Assembly (NCBI RefSeq): GCF_004792665.1
Contig: NZ_SRZX01000002.1
Span: 62,001 to 126,000, forward strand
Length of the DNA: 64,000 nt
DNA from: Marinobacter orientalis
GTDB lineage: Bacteria; Pseudomonadota; Gammaproteobacteria; Pseudomonadales; Oleiphilaceae
Direction: 5' to 3'
In this document: positions 42,257-53,637 of the stretch, one piece after another
Layout: every line of letters begins with the position of its first letter
Position numbering within the stretch: the stretch's first letter is position 1
The notes under the pieces: generated by a model
Databases searched by the model: none
What the model saw: the letters and a program-made list of their open reading frames with translations, nothing else
Told to the model about the DNA's origin: nothing
Made by a program: the position numbers and the translations under genes

Positions 42257-43456
42257 TCACGCAAAGACATTGCCTAACACCAGGAACTGAAGCCCGCCGG
42301 CCACGGCGCCGAGAACCCCGCCCACCAGCATCAGCTGGAACTCTTCTTCACGGAACGCCGGCCGGAGTATGTCCTGGAACTCTGCCGGGCCCAGGGATTT
42401 CATCTGGTCAGCCAGTACTGCGGCCACGACCGGCGCCCTTTCCCGGTTGAACGCCGGGTCCCCGAACACATCACGGGTTGCCTGCACAGCTTTATGATTC
42501 ATGGCTTTCTTCAATTCAGTGTAACCGGTCATGCCCACCGCCACCTGGGCAGAAAGCTTCATTACCATGGAATTGTCCAGAAGGGGCCGCAAGTGCTTCT
42601 GGATGATCGCCCGGGTGCGGTCGCCGTGTCTGCCGTTAATCATGGCGTCGGCCACCTTTTCGACCGTGATCAGCTCCTCGGCCACCAGTCTGGCCCAGAC
42701 ATCGCTGATTTCCGGCTGGCGCTTCAGAAACAGCCCCTGGACCTTCCAGAACAGAAAGCGCCGGGGGCGCAGAGGACGGAATATCAGGTTGATGGCAATC
42801 CAGTTGGTGAGAAATCCCACCGCAAACCCTCCCAGCGGCAACAACCAGGGCTCGGGATACCGTACCCAGAGGGGAGCCAGAACTGCCCCGAGAATCCCTC
42901 CGATCACCGCGCCCCGGCGGATAACGGACCGGAGCTCTACGGCGCCTGCCTGCTGGAATACCCGGTTCATCAGGTCCGGATGGGATTCGAGTTCACGGCT
43001 CAGCAGCGCTTTCAGGTCCACCAGCTCATTCAGGTCGTCACCGAAATCCTCGACCAGCGGCTCGATCCGGCCCGGCAGCTGCTCGCGCCCCCATTGATAG
43101 ATGCGGTTACGGGCGAACAGTGGCAGGTTGTCCCATAGCACCGGCTGGATGTCGTACATCACCTCGTCGATGTACTCATCCATCCGCGGACCAACCCGGG
43201 ATATGACCTGCTCCACAATTCTCCGGGGTTCCAGCTTCCGGTAGACCTCGTTCAGGTCGCCAAACTGCCGGAGAGTCCGGTCGATGCAGATATGCGCCAT
43301 TTTCTCCGCCTTGCGGGGAATGACGCCCTGCCAGCCAAACACTCCGGCACCCACAAACTGCACCGGATAGAACGACATCCGGATGGCCAGCCAATTGGTC
43401 AGCCAGCCAACCACGGCGGCCACCAGTGGCACAGAAAGAAGTGCTACATCAACCAA
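42257..43456 (-). CDS. DUF445 membrane protein
   Basis: This 399-aa protein has membrane helices at both ends and in the middle, with two DUF445-type repeats: TNWLAIRMSFYPVQFVG with GWQGVIPRKAEKMA near the N-terminus and TNWIAINLIFRPLRPRRF with KRQPEISDVWARLVAEELI near residue 215-250. Its function is unknown; the family is thought to sit at the inner membrane. The start is TTG, since no ATG precedes the first helix. It lies upstream of nothing on its strand and is followed by tusE on the other. Confidence 0.85.
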   Translation of the reverse strand: MVDVALLSVPLVAAVVGWLTNWLAIRMSFYPVQFVGAGVFGWQGVIPRKAEKMAHICIDRTLRQFGDLNEVYRKLEPRRIVEQVISRVGPRMDEYIDEVMYDIQPVLWDNLPLFARNRIYQWGREQLPGRIEPLVEDFGDDLNELVDLKALLSRELESHPDLMNRVFQQAGAVELRSVIRRGAVIGGILGAVLAPLWVRYPEPWLLPLGGFAVGFLTNWIAINLIFRPLRPRRFLFWKVQGLFLKRQPEISDVWARLVAEELITVEKVADAMINGRHGDRTRAIIQKHLRPLLDNSMVMKLSAQVAVGMTGYTELKKAMNHKAVQATRDVFGDPAFNRERAPVVAAVLADQMKSLGPAEFQDILRPAFREEEFQLMLVGGVLGAVAGGLQFLVLGNVFA

Positions 43457-43490
43457 GACAAACCCCAGTAAATATCAGCGCCGACAAAAA

Positions 43491-43514
43491 AGAAGCCGGC
43501 AATTGCCGGCTTCT
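43491..43514 (-). terminator. Rho-independent terminator of nfuA
   Basis: The palindrome AGAAGCCGGC-AATT-GCCGGCTTCT is followed on the minus strand by a T-run, 27 bp past the nfuA stop, between nfuA and DUF445. Confidence 0.92.
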
Positions 43515-43541
43515 GAATATACTTCAAGTCAGACTTTAACC

Positions 43542-44129
43542 CTACTGATAGTAGGCATTTTCCTTCACCGTATGATCGGTCACATCGCGCACGGCGGAGA
43601 TTTCCGGGACCCGCTCTTTCAGTGTCGACTCAACCCCCTGTTTAAGGGTCAGGCTCACCGCACTGCAGCCCTGGCAACCACCGCCGAACCGGAGCACCGC
43701 TACAGATTCGTCAACAATCTCAACCAGCGACACCTCGCCACCGTGGGAAGCCAGGTTCGGATTGATCTCTGAGGCCAGTACATACTGGACCCTCTCCGGT
43801 AGCGGAGCATCGTCATCCACCATCGGCACCTTGGCGTTGGGTGCCTTGATGGTCAGTTGTCCCCCCATCTGATCCTTGGAGTAGTCCACATAGGCTTCTT
43901 CAAGGAACGGAACCGAATTGTGATCCAGAAACAGGGTGAATTTACCAAGATCAACCTGCTCGTCCGTCGGCACAATCTCGTTGGGCGGACAGTAAGCCAG
44001 ACAGGTTTCGGCATTCTTTGTCCCGGGCTGGGTCACGAAGATACGGACGCCCATGCCCTCAACATCCTGTTTTTCGATAAGCTGTGCAAGGTAATCCCGT
44101 GCGGGATCTGTCACCGTAACCAATGCCAT
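43542..44129 (-). CDS. nfuA: Fe-S biogenesis protein NfuA
   Basis: This 195-aa protein has an A-type-like N-terminal domain (about 1-95) and a C-terminal Nfu domain with the cluster-binding C-x2-C in [11 protein letters not shown] (Cys152, Cys155). It carries 4Fe-4S clusters to targets, especially under oxidative stress. Clients in this window could include sulfite reductase and ETF-quinone oxidoreductase. It diverges from metH. Confidence 0.95.
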   Translation of the reverse strand: MALVTVTDPARDYLAQLIEKQDVEGMGVRIFVTQPGTKNAETCLAYCPPNEIVPTDEQVDLGKFTLFLDHNSVPFLEEAYVDYSKDQMGGQLTIKAPNAKVPMVDDDAPLPERVQYVLASEINPNLASHGGEVSLVEIVDESVAVLRFGGGCQGCSAVSLTLKQGVESTLKERVPEISAVRDVTDHTVKENAYYQ

Positions 44130-44260
44130 AATTGCAACCCGTTAGTAAGTTTGACTGTATTTTAAGTGAGTTCGCTTAAATATGAAAGACCCAGTAAAAT
44201 AGTCAGGCTTTACACGGCTCATTGACACACATCATCAACCGTGGGACGACTTCCGCCAAT

Positions 44261-44271
44261 TTTGCTATGAT
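44261..44271 (+). promoter_or_regulatory. Extended -10 promoter element of metH
   Basis: TTTGCTATGAT contains TATGAT (44266-44271) with TG one base upstream, 51 bp before the metH ATG. The -35 region is poor. No cobalamin riboswitch or SAM-type aptamer was recognised in the 193-bp gap. Confidence 0.5.
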
Positions 44272-44322
44272 CCCGCGCCACTGTGATAAATACGACCAAT
44301 ACGACACCCGGAAGTAATTTTT

Positions 44323-48021
<3,699 letters not shown>

Positions 48022-48062
48022 CAACCGCCGGGACATTCACATCTGATTAGCCGGAAGACAGC

Positions 48063-48320
48063 ATGGCAGAGAAGCAGGACAACGAAAAAACACCCGACGA
48101 ATCGGACAAGCCCTCCAGGCCCACCAAAAAAGGACCGGGCATTCTGAAAGTAATGCAGAGCATTCTGGCGGGCGCACTGGGAGTGCAATCCGACAAGCGC
48201 CGGGAGGAAGATTTCTCGGGCCACAGCCCCTGGCCCTATATTATCGCCGGCATCCTGTTTACCGTGGGCTTTGTCGTCACCCTTATTGTCGTGGTCAAAG
48301 TGGTGCTTTCCGGCCAGTAG
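48063..48320 (+). CDS. DUF2970 small membrane protein
   Basis: This 85-aa protein has a charged N-terminus, GILKVMQSILAGALGVQSDKRREEDF (the DUF2970 hallmark) and one membrane helix (about 58-82) near the C-terminus. It probably sits in the inner membrane with its N-terminus inside. It is 41 bp after metH on the same strand. Function unknown. Its last residues, VVLSGQ, resemble the end of the 34-aa membrane protein encoded convergently 3 bp away. Confidence 0.88.
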   Translation: MAEKQDNEKTPDESDKPSRPTKKGPGILKVMQSILAGALGVQSDKRREEDFSGHSPWPYIIAGILFTVGFVVTLIVVVKVVLSGQ

Positions 48321-48323
48321 CTG

Positions 48324-48428
48324 CTATTGGCCGGACACCCAGATCACGGCGAACGCAACCACAAGGACTACCAGTAATACAGCTGCCACGGCATCGGCCT
48401 GGCTATCTGATCGCACTATCTTCTTCAT
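48324..48428 (-). CDS. 34-aa single-helix membrane protein
   Basis: A small minus-strand frame begins ATG at 48428, preceded by GAGGA with six bases of spacing, a strong ribosome site, and ends TAG at 48324. The product starts MKKIVRSDSQADAV, a positively charged lead, then a hydrophobic helix of about 20 residues (AAVLLVVLVVAFAVIWV) and ends SGQ. It is convergent with the DUF2970 gene and lies in the gap before cysI. The size, ribosome site and clean helix argue for a real small protein. Function unknown; it could modulate a membrane enzyme. Confidence 0.7.
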   Translation of the reverse strand: MKKIVRSDSQADAVAAVLLVVLVVAFAVIWVSGQ

Positions 48429-48647
48429 AGTCTTTCCTCGCTATTTTGTTATCCATTTTTTGAGCACGCCTTTTTAAATCTAGGCTGTAAATTGACATCC
48501 GTCCAGCAATATCTCGACTTCTATATCACTCAAATCGATAAACATATTTGGAAATAATCATTTTAAGAATAATGGCACGGTGATATTCTCCTCCGCAAGA
48601 ACAGGCTTCACAGCCGTATTTCCAGCGTTTCAGCAGGACGTTCCACT

Positions 48648-50300
48648 ATGTATGTTTATGACGAACACGATCGGCAGATGGCCGCCGAGCGCGTTGCACA
48701 ATTCCGTGACCAGACCGAGAGGGCTCTGGCCGGCGAGCTGCGTGAAGATGAGTTTCTTCCCCTGCGGCTTCAGAACGGGTTGTATGTACAGCGCCTTGCG
48801 CCGATGCTGCGTATCGCCGTTCCCTACGGAATGCTCCACTCCGCCCAGCTTCGCCGGTTGGCTCGCATAACGCGGGACTATGACAAAGGTTATGCCCACT
48901 TTACAACACGCCAGAACGTTCAGCTCAACTGGCCTGCCATCGAAGATGTGCCAGACATACTGGCAGAACTGGCGGAAGTGGAAATGCACGCCAACCAGAC
49001 CAGTGGCAACTGCATTCGCAACACCACAACCGATCAGTTTTCCGGCGTGCAGGCAGACGAAATAACCGATCCCCGGCCCTACTGCGAGATCATCCGGCAG
49101 TGGTCAACCTTCCATCCGGAGTTCGCGTTTCTGCCCCGCAAATTCAAAGTGGCAGTCAATGCCTCCGAACACAGTGACCGCGCCGCCATCCAGGTTCACG
49201 ATATCGGCCTGCAGATGGTTCGTAATGATAAGGGCGAGCTGGGTTTCCGGGTTCACGTAGGTGGAGGTCTCGGCCGTACTCCGATGGTGGGGCCGGTGAT
49301 CCGTGAATTCCTGCCAGAGCTTGATCTGCTCACTTACCTGGAAGCCGTATTGCGTGTCTACAACCGCTATGGCCGCCGTGACAACAAATTCAAGGCCCGC
49401 ATCAAGATTCTGGTGAAGGCACTGACCCCGGACGGATTCGCGGCGAAAGTGGAAGAGGAATGGTCCCATATCAAGGACTCTCCTACCCGGCTGACGGAAG
49501 AAGCCGTCAGCCAGTTCAAGGGGTACTTTACAGAGCCGGACTACCAGCAGGTTCCGGACGTGGCAGATACCCTGGCAAGCCAGCGCTTTGAGAAGCGCGA
49601 GTTTGACCAGTGGATCACCCACAACGTCGATACCCACAAGAAACCGGGCTATGCCATTGTCTCGCTGACAATGAAGAAAACCGGCACGCCGCCGGGTGAT
49701 GTCAGTGATCGTCAGCTGGAACAGATCGCGGATCTCGCGGACCGGTACAGTTTTGGAGAAGTGCGCGTTACCCACCAGCAGAATGTGGTTCTGGCGGATG
49801 TCAGAAAGGACGAATTGTTCGAGCTTTGGCAGGCTATCACCCCGATGGGTTTCGGTACCGCAAACCTGAACACACTGACGGATGTTATTTGCTGCCCCGG
49901 CGGGGACTACTGCGCCCTCGCCAACGCCAAGTCCATACCCGTTGCCGAGTCCATCCAGCGTCAGTTCGACGACATGGATTACCTTTACGACATCGGCAAC
50001 ATTGACCTGAATATCTCGGGCTGCATGAACGCCTGCGGCCATCACCATGTGGGCAACATAGGCGTGCTGGGTGTCGACAAGAAGGGCCAGGAGTTCTACC
50101 AGATCAGTCTGGGCGGCTCATCCCATCACGATGCTGCCATCGGCAAGATTCTGGGGCCATCTTTTGCCCGTGATGACATGCCGGCGGTGATTCAGAAAAT
50201 TATCAATGTGTACGTCGATAACCGGACAGAGGAAGAGCCTTTCCTGGACACTTATCGCCGTATCGGCATCGAGCCATTCAAGGAGCGGGTTTATGCCTGA
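48648..50300 (+). CDS. cysI: Assimilatory sulfite reductase haemoprotein
   Basis: This 550-aa sirohaem/4Fe-4S enzyme reduces sulfite to sulfide. It shows two ferrite-type repeats with HFTTRQNVQLNWPAIEDV and VRVTHQQNVVLADVRKD, and the cluster ligands CCPGGDYCALANAKS and NISGCMNACGHHHVGNIGVLG (C-x3-C). This is the Pseudomonas-type CysI, which pairs with a DUF934 protein, not CysJ. The sirohaem binding set is complete. The DUF934 gene overlaps it by 8 bp. The 220 bp upstream are AT-rich and may hold CysB sites. Confidence 0.92.
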   Translation: MYVYDEHDRQMAAERVAQFRDQTERALAGELREDEFLPLRLQNGLYVQRLAPMLRIAVPYGMLHSAQLRRLARITRDYDKGYAHFTTRQNVQLNWPAIEDVPDILAELAEVEMHANQTSGNCIRNTTTDQFSGVQADEITDPRPYCEIIRQWSTFHPEFAFLPRKFKVAVNASEHSDRAAIQVHDIGLQMVRNDKGELGFRVHVGGGLGRTPMVGPVIREFLPELDLLTYLEAVLRVYNRYGRRDNKFKARIKILVKALTPDGFAAKVEEEWSHIKDSPTRLTEEAVSQFKGYFTEPDYQQVPDVADTLASQRFEKREFDQWITHNVDTHKKPGYAIVSLTMKKTGTPPGDVSDRQLEQIADLADRYSFGEVRVTHQQNVVLADVRKDELFELWQAITPMGFGTANLNTLTDVICCPGGDYCALANAKSIPVAESIQRQFDDMDYLYDIGNIDLNISGCMNACGHHHVGNIGVLGVDKKGQEFYQISLGGSSHHDAAIGKILGPSFARDDMPAVIQKIINVYVDNRTEEEPFLDTYRRIGIEPFKERVYA

Positions 50301-50796
50301 TCTGATTACCAGCGGCGGAGCTATCCGTCACGACAACTGGGTTGTTGTTCCCAGGCCGGCTGACGGAGAGTCCCTGGATGTCCCGGACCAGCCTGCCCTG
50401 ATTCCTGCAGATCTCTGGTTGGCGGGCAAAGAGCACTTCGATGACCGCGATGACATCGGAGTGTGGCTGGATAGCCATGAGGAGCCGGAGATGCTCGCCG
50501 GGGTGGTGAATGAACTGCCGGTTATTGCCGTGAACTTTCCCAAGTTCAGTGATGGTCGCGGTTACAGTATTGCGCGGATTCTGCGTGAGCGGCTGCACTA
50601 TCGCCACGAGCTTCGTGCGGTCGGGGATGTTCTGCTGGACCAGCTTCAGTTCATGAAGCGCTGCGGCTTTGACACGTTTGTGTTGAGGGCGGACAAGGAC
50701 ATCAACAAGGCAGCGCGCTGCCTGAACTTCTTCACTCAGGGTTATCAGGCAGCTACAGACACAGACGTGCCCCTGTTCCGCCGCCGGGCTTCCTGA
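50293..50796 (+). CDS. DUF934 sulfite-reduction partner protein
   Basis: This 167-aa protein has the DUF934 pattern: IRHDNWVVV near the start, then NFPKFSDGRGYSIARILRERLHYRHELRAVGDVLLDQLQFMKRCGFDTF. It always follows Pseudomonas-type cysI and is thought to aid sulfite reduction, with no proven activity. ATG 50293 lies inside the cysI stop region (8-bp overlap), so translation is coupled. A REP pair follows its stop. Confidence 0.9.
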   Translation: MPDLITSGGAIRHDNWVVVPRPADGESLDVPDQPALIPADLWLAGKEHFDDRDDIGVWLDSHEEPEMLAGVVNELPVIAVNFPKFSDGRGYSIARILRERLHYRHELRAVGDVLLDQLQFMKRCGFDTFVLRADKDINKAARCLNFFTQGYQAATDTDVPLFRRRAS

Positions 50797-50813
50797 TCCC
50801 TACCCCCCAGAGT

Positions 50814-50910
50814 CAACCGTAGGTCGGATTAGGCGAAGCCGTAATCCGACAGGTTTTCGCGGCAAAACCATAATGTCGGATTTCGCTTCGCTCTATCCGA
50901 CCTACGGTTG
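50814..50910. repeat. REPIN: inverted pair of REP palindromes
   Basis: CAACCGTAGGTCGGAT (50814-50829) and its inverse ATCCGACCTACGGTTG (50895-50910) bracket 97 bp. Each half is itself a hairpin: GTCGGATTA-GGC-GAA-GCC with TAATCCGAC, and GTCGGAT...ATCCGAC. The pair is the same repeat family as at 20832-21003. Confidence 0.88.
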
Positions 50911-50963
50911 AATCATTCTTGTGTAGTCGGACAACCCCCGGCCCGACCACAAATTGCCCTTCG

Positions 50964-51962
50964 TTATCTGGAATGATCCAGAACAATCTTCCCGGATGAC
51001 TCGCCTTTCAGGAAAGCGTTCAGGGCATCATCCAGTTCACCACGTCCAATATCACGGGCGGACGCTTCCGTTTTCTTGCAGGCCCACTCACCGGCAAACT
51101 TGTCCCACACTGCCTGCTTCTCGGCCAGCGGGATTTCCACGGAATCCACGCCCAGCAGGTTGTTTCCCCGCAGGATAAACGGCAGCACAGTGGTTTCCAG
51201 TTGTGAGCCGGCTACCAGTCCGCAGCAGGAAACAGAGCCGCCGGGGTGAATCTGCTTCAGCAGTTCCGCCAACGGGCCCCCGCCTACGGTATCCACGGCG
51301 TTGGCAAAGGCCGGTTTCAGCATTGGCTTCTTTTCCGCTGCCAACGCATCGCGCCCGAGGATTTCAGCAGCGCCCAGATTCCTGAGTGCGTCAGCCTGAT
51401 CCTGTTTGCCGCTTATGGCCACCACTTCAAAGCCGAGGTTGGCCAGCAGCTCGACGGCTACGCTGCCCACTGCGCCGCTGGCGCCACTTACCGCGACTTT
51501 GCCCTGCTCCGGCTCAGCACCCATGGTCAGCAGCTTTTTCACGCACAGGCCAGCTGTAAGGCCGGCGGTGCCGTAGATCATGGCGGTGCGTGCGTCCCAG
51601 CCGCGGGGCATGGCCACACACCAGTCTGCCGGCACACGAATGTATTCGCCAAAGCCACCGTCGGTGTTCATGCCGAGGTCATAGCCGGTGACCAGCACTT
51701 TGTCGCCTGCAGAAAACGGACCGGCGGACGCTTCCACGACTTCCCCGGCGGCATCGATACCAGGGGTGTGGGGAAATTTACGGGTGACGCCTTTGTTGCC
51801 GGAGGCGGAGAGGGCGTCCTTGTAGTTGAGGGAAGAATGGCTGACCCGGATCAGCACATCATTTTCGGGAAGGTCCGATACGTGTAGTGTCTGCTCCGAA
51901 CCGGTGTATTCGCCGTCCTGTTCCTGCACACGCCATGCCTTGAACTCGGTGTCATTTGTCAT
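50964..51962 (-). CDS. acuI: Acrylyl-CoA reductase/YhdH-type zinc-free alcohol dehydrogenase-like oxidoreductase
   Basis: This 332-aa MDR-superfamily enzyme has the YhdH/AcuI pattern: VSHSSLNYKDALSASGNKGVTRKFPHTPGIDAAGEV, YIRVPADWCVAMP, the NADPH fold VAVSGASGAVGSVAVELLANLGFEV and NLLGVDSVEIPLA. Relatives reduce acryloyl-CoA during DMSP or 3-hydroxypropionate use and protect against this reactive compound; the E. coli homologue is YhdH. Substrate here is inferred. GGGGAAAG lies upstream. It is followed by REP repeats and preceded by sohB on the same strand. Confidence 0.9.
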   Translation of the reverse strand: MTNDTEFKAWRVQEQDGEYTGSEQTLHVSDLPENDVLIRVSHSSLNYKDALSASGNKGVTRKFPHTPGIDAAGEVVEASAGPFSAGDKVLVTGYDLGMNTDGGFGEYIRVPADWCVAMPRGWDARTAMIYGTAGLTAGLCVKKLLTMGAEPEQGKVAVSGASGAVGSVAVELLANLGFEVVAISGKQDQADALRNLGAAEILGRDALAAEKKPMLKPAFANAVDTVGGGPLAELLKQIHPGGSVSCCGLVAGSQLETTVLPFILRGNNLLGVDSVEIPLAEKQAVWDKFAGEWACKKTEASARDIGRGELDDALNAFLKGESSGKIVLDHSR

Positions 51963-51984
51963 GATTCTTTCCCCGTCATTGGCT

Positions 51985-53049
51985 CTACTGGATTTTCTGG
52001 TTGCGGAACGCGCTCAGTACCCGCCATACGGTGTGTTCAAGTGCCGCACTGGTGGCCAGGCCGAGCTTTTCCGGTAGTGTGCGCTTGCGTTGATAACTTA
52101 CAGAGATTACGTCGGCACGGTCACAGGCTTCAATGAGAAATTCGTCGGAGGTTTTGATGTCATCGATCAGGTTGACCTCAAGAGCTCGCCGGCCGAACCA
52201 GATATCCCCGTTGGCGACCGCTGTCATGTCCAGGCCGGGTCGACGCTCACCGACGTATTCCTTGAACAGTACATGGGTATCTTCCAGATCCTCCAGGAAC
52301 TTGGCCCTGCCCTTTTCGGTATTTTCACCAAAAATGGTCATGGTCCGCTTGTGCTCGCCGGCAGTGAGAACCTCAAAGTCCACATCGTTCTTCTTCAGAA
52401 AACGATGGAAGTTGGGCAACTGGGCGACCACGCCAATGGAACCCAGAATTGCAAACGGCGACGCCACAATGCGATCCGCCACACAGGCCATCATGTAACC
52501 GCCGCTGGCCGCCACCTTGTCAACACAGGCGGTCAGTTTGATACCCCTCGCCCGAATACGGTCCAGCTGCGCCGCGGCCAGGCCGTAGGAATGTACCAGG
52601 CCGCCGCCACTTTCCAGGCGGATAACCACTTCATCGGTTTCCGGTTCCGCTACACTGAGCACGGCTGTAATGGACCGGCGCAAAGAGTCGGTGTCGCTGG
52701 CCTTGATATCGCCGTCAAAATCCAGCACATAGACTCTGGGTTTTACCTCTTCCCCGGTGTCACCGGATTTGCGCTTTGCCTTGGCAGCTTTCTCTTTTGC
52801 CTTCTCCGCTTTCTTGCGGGCCTTTTCAAAGATTTTGCGCTCCGACTCGCTACGCAGTCTGGCCTGAAGCGAATCCTTCAGCTTGCGGTATTTTTCATTG
52901 AGCTTGCGAACACGCAGCTCTCCTTCGTCACCATGATCATCCTTTTCCTTGTGCGCGGCGGACAGGATCACCGAAATGATCACGATGACCGCCACCACGA
53001 GGGTGGCCGTTTTCGCAATAAACAAACCGAACTCTGTCAGAAATTCCAA
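51985..53049 (-). CDS. sohB: S49 peptidase SohB
   Basis: This 354-aa signal-peptide-peptidase-like serine protease is anchored by one N-terminal helix (about 8-27). A Lys/Ala-rich charged segment (about 60-95, EKARKKAEKAKEKAAKAK) follows, then the S49 domain with VIRLESGGGLVHSYGLAAAQ, the nucleophile region DKVAASGGYMMACVADRI and the FAILGSIGVVAQ loop. The active site faces the periplasm. The start is TTG with GGAG upstream. Only one S49 domain is present, as in E. coli SohB. Confidence 0.93.
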   Translation of the reverse strand: MEFLTEFGLFIAKTATLVVAVIVIISVILSAAHKEKDDHGDEGELRVRKLNEKYRKLKDSLQARLRSESERKIFEKARKKAEKAKEKAAKAKRKSGDTGEEVKPRVYVLDFDGDIKASDTDSLRRSITAVLSVAEPETDEVVIRLESGGGLVHSYGLAAAQLDRIRARGIKLTACVDKVAASGGYMMACVADRIVASPFAILGSIGVVAQLPNFHRFLKKNDVDFEVLTAGEHKRTMTIFGENTEKGRAKFLEDLEDTHVLFKEYVGERRPGLDMTAVANGDIWFGRRALEVNLIDDIKTSDEFLIEACDRADVISVSYQRKRTLPEKLGLATSAALEHTVWRVLSAFRNQKIQ

Positions 53050-53137
53050 GTTGCTTCTCCAGGATTATTCTTGAGCGCTCGATTGTAACCGAGGCGCCCT
53101 GAGGTACAACCCATCCCCATAATAAAGAAAATTAAAA

Positions 53138-53183
53138 CAAGCGTTCGATCGAGCTTGACACCGTTATTGTCTCACCCTAAAGT
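53138..53183 (+). promoter_or_regulatory. Promoter of the SCP2 gene with overlapping dyad
   Basis: TTGACA (53155-53160), 17 bp, then TAAAGT (53178-53183) gives a strong sigma70 promoter 64 bp before the SCP2 ATG. The dyad CAAGCGTTCGATCGAGCTTG (53138-53157), with outer arms CAAGC/GCTTG and an inner TCGATCGA, overlaps the -35 box and could be a repressor site. Confidence 0.6.
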
Positions 53184-53246
53184 CGAAAGCTACGTCGGCT
53201 TGCCCGCCGTCAATACGCCAAGACAAACACCAATAAGGGTAAAATA

Positions 53247-53561
53247 ATGTCTGTAGCTCAGGTATTTGAAAAGCTCGAACAGAATTTCAACGCAGACGCC
53301 GCTGAAGGGCTGGACCTGGTATTCCAGTTCGATATCGAAGACGACAAGACCTATCACGTGATTATCAAGGATGGCACCTGCAAAGCGGTCGAAGGCGCCC
53401 ATGATGACCCCTCTGTCACCCTGATCATGGACTCCGAAACCCTTAAGGGCATCGTGTCAGGCGAAACCGACGGCATGCAGGCATTCATGGCCGGTCAGCT
53501 ACGGGCCGAAGGCGATATGATGCTGGCAACCAAACTGGGTGAACTGTTCAACATGGGTTGA
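53247..53561 (+). CDS. SCP2 sterol-carrier-type lipid-binding protein
   Basis: This 104-aa single-domain protein has the SCP2 fold: VFEKLEQNFNADAAEGLDLVFQF, then VTLIMDSETLKGIVSGETDGMQAFMAGQLRAEGDMMLATKL, which is the hydrophobic pocket and closing helix. It carries fatty acyl-CoA or other lipids in the cytoplasm. It has a strong promoter and its own terminator, so it is monocistronic and may be abundant. Confidence 0.95.
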   Translation: MSVAQVFEKLEQNFNADAAEGLDLVFQFDIEDDKTYHVIIKDGTCKAVEGAHDDPSVTLIMDSETLKGIVSGETDGMQAFMAGQLRAEGDMMLATKLGELFNMG

Positions 53562-53583
53562 TCCGCTCTTCTGGATTCAGGCA

Positions 53584-53611
53584 TAAAAAACCCTGCCAGT
53601 GCAGGGTTTTT
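53584..53611. terminator. Bidirectional Rho-independent terminator after SCP2
   Basis: ACCCTGC-CAGT-GCAGGGT is flanked by A-run and T-run. It lies 22 bp past SCP2 and before the end of the convergent fimL gene. Confidence 0.95.
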
Positions 53612-53637
53612 GTGTGTCAGGTGCCAGGCAGTCTGTC

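Noticed and set aside
44130..44322. Search for a cobalamin or SAM riboswitch before metH
   Set aside because: No conserved aptamer core recognised in this short AT-rich gap; only a -10 element is visible.
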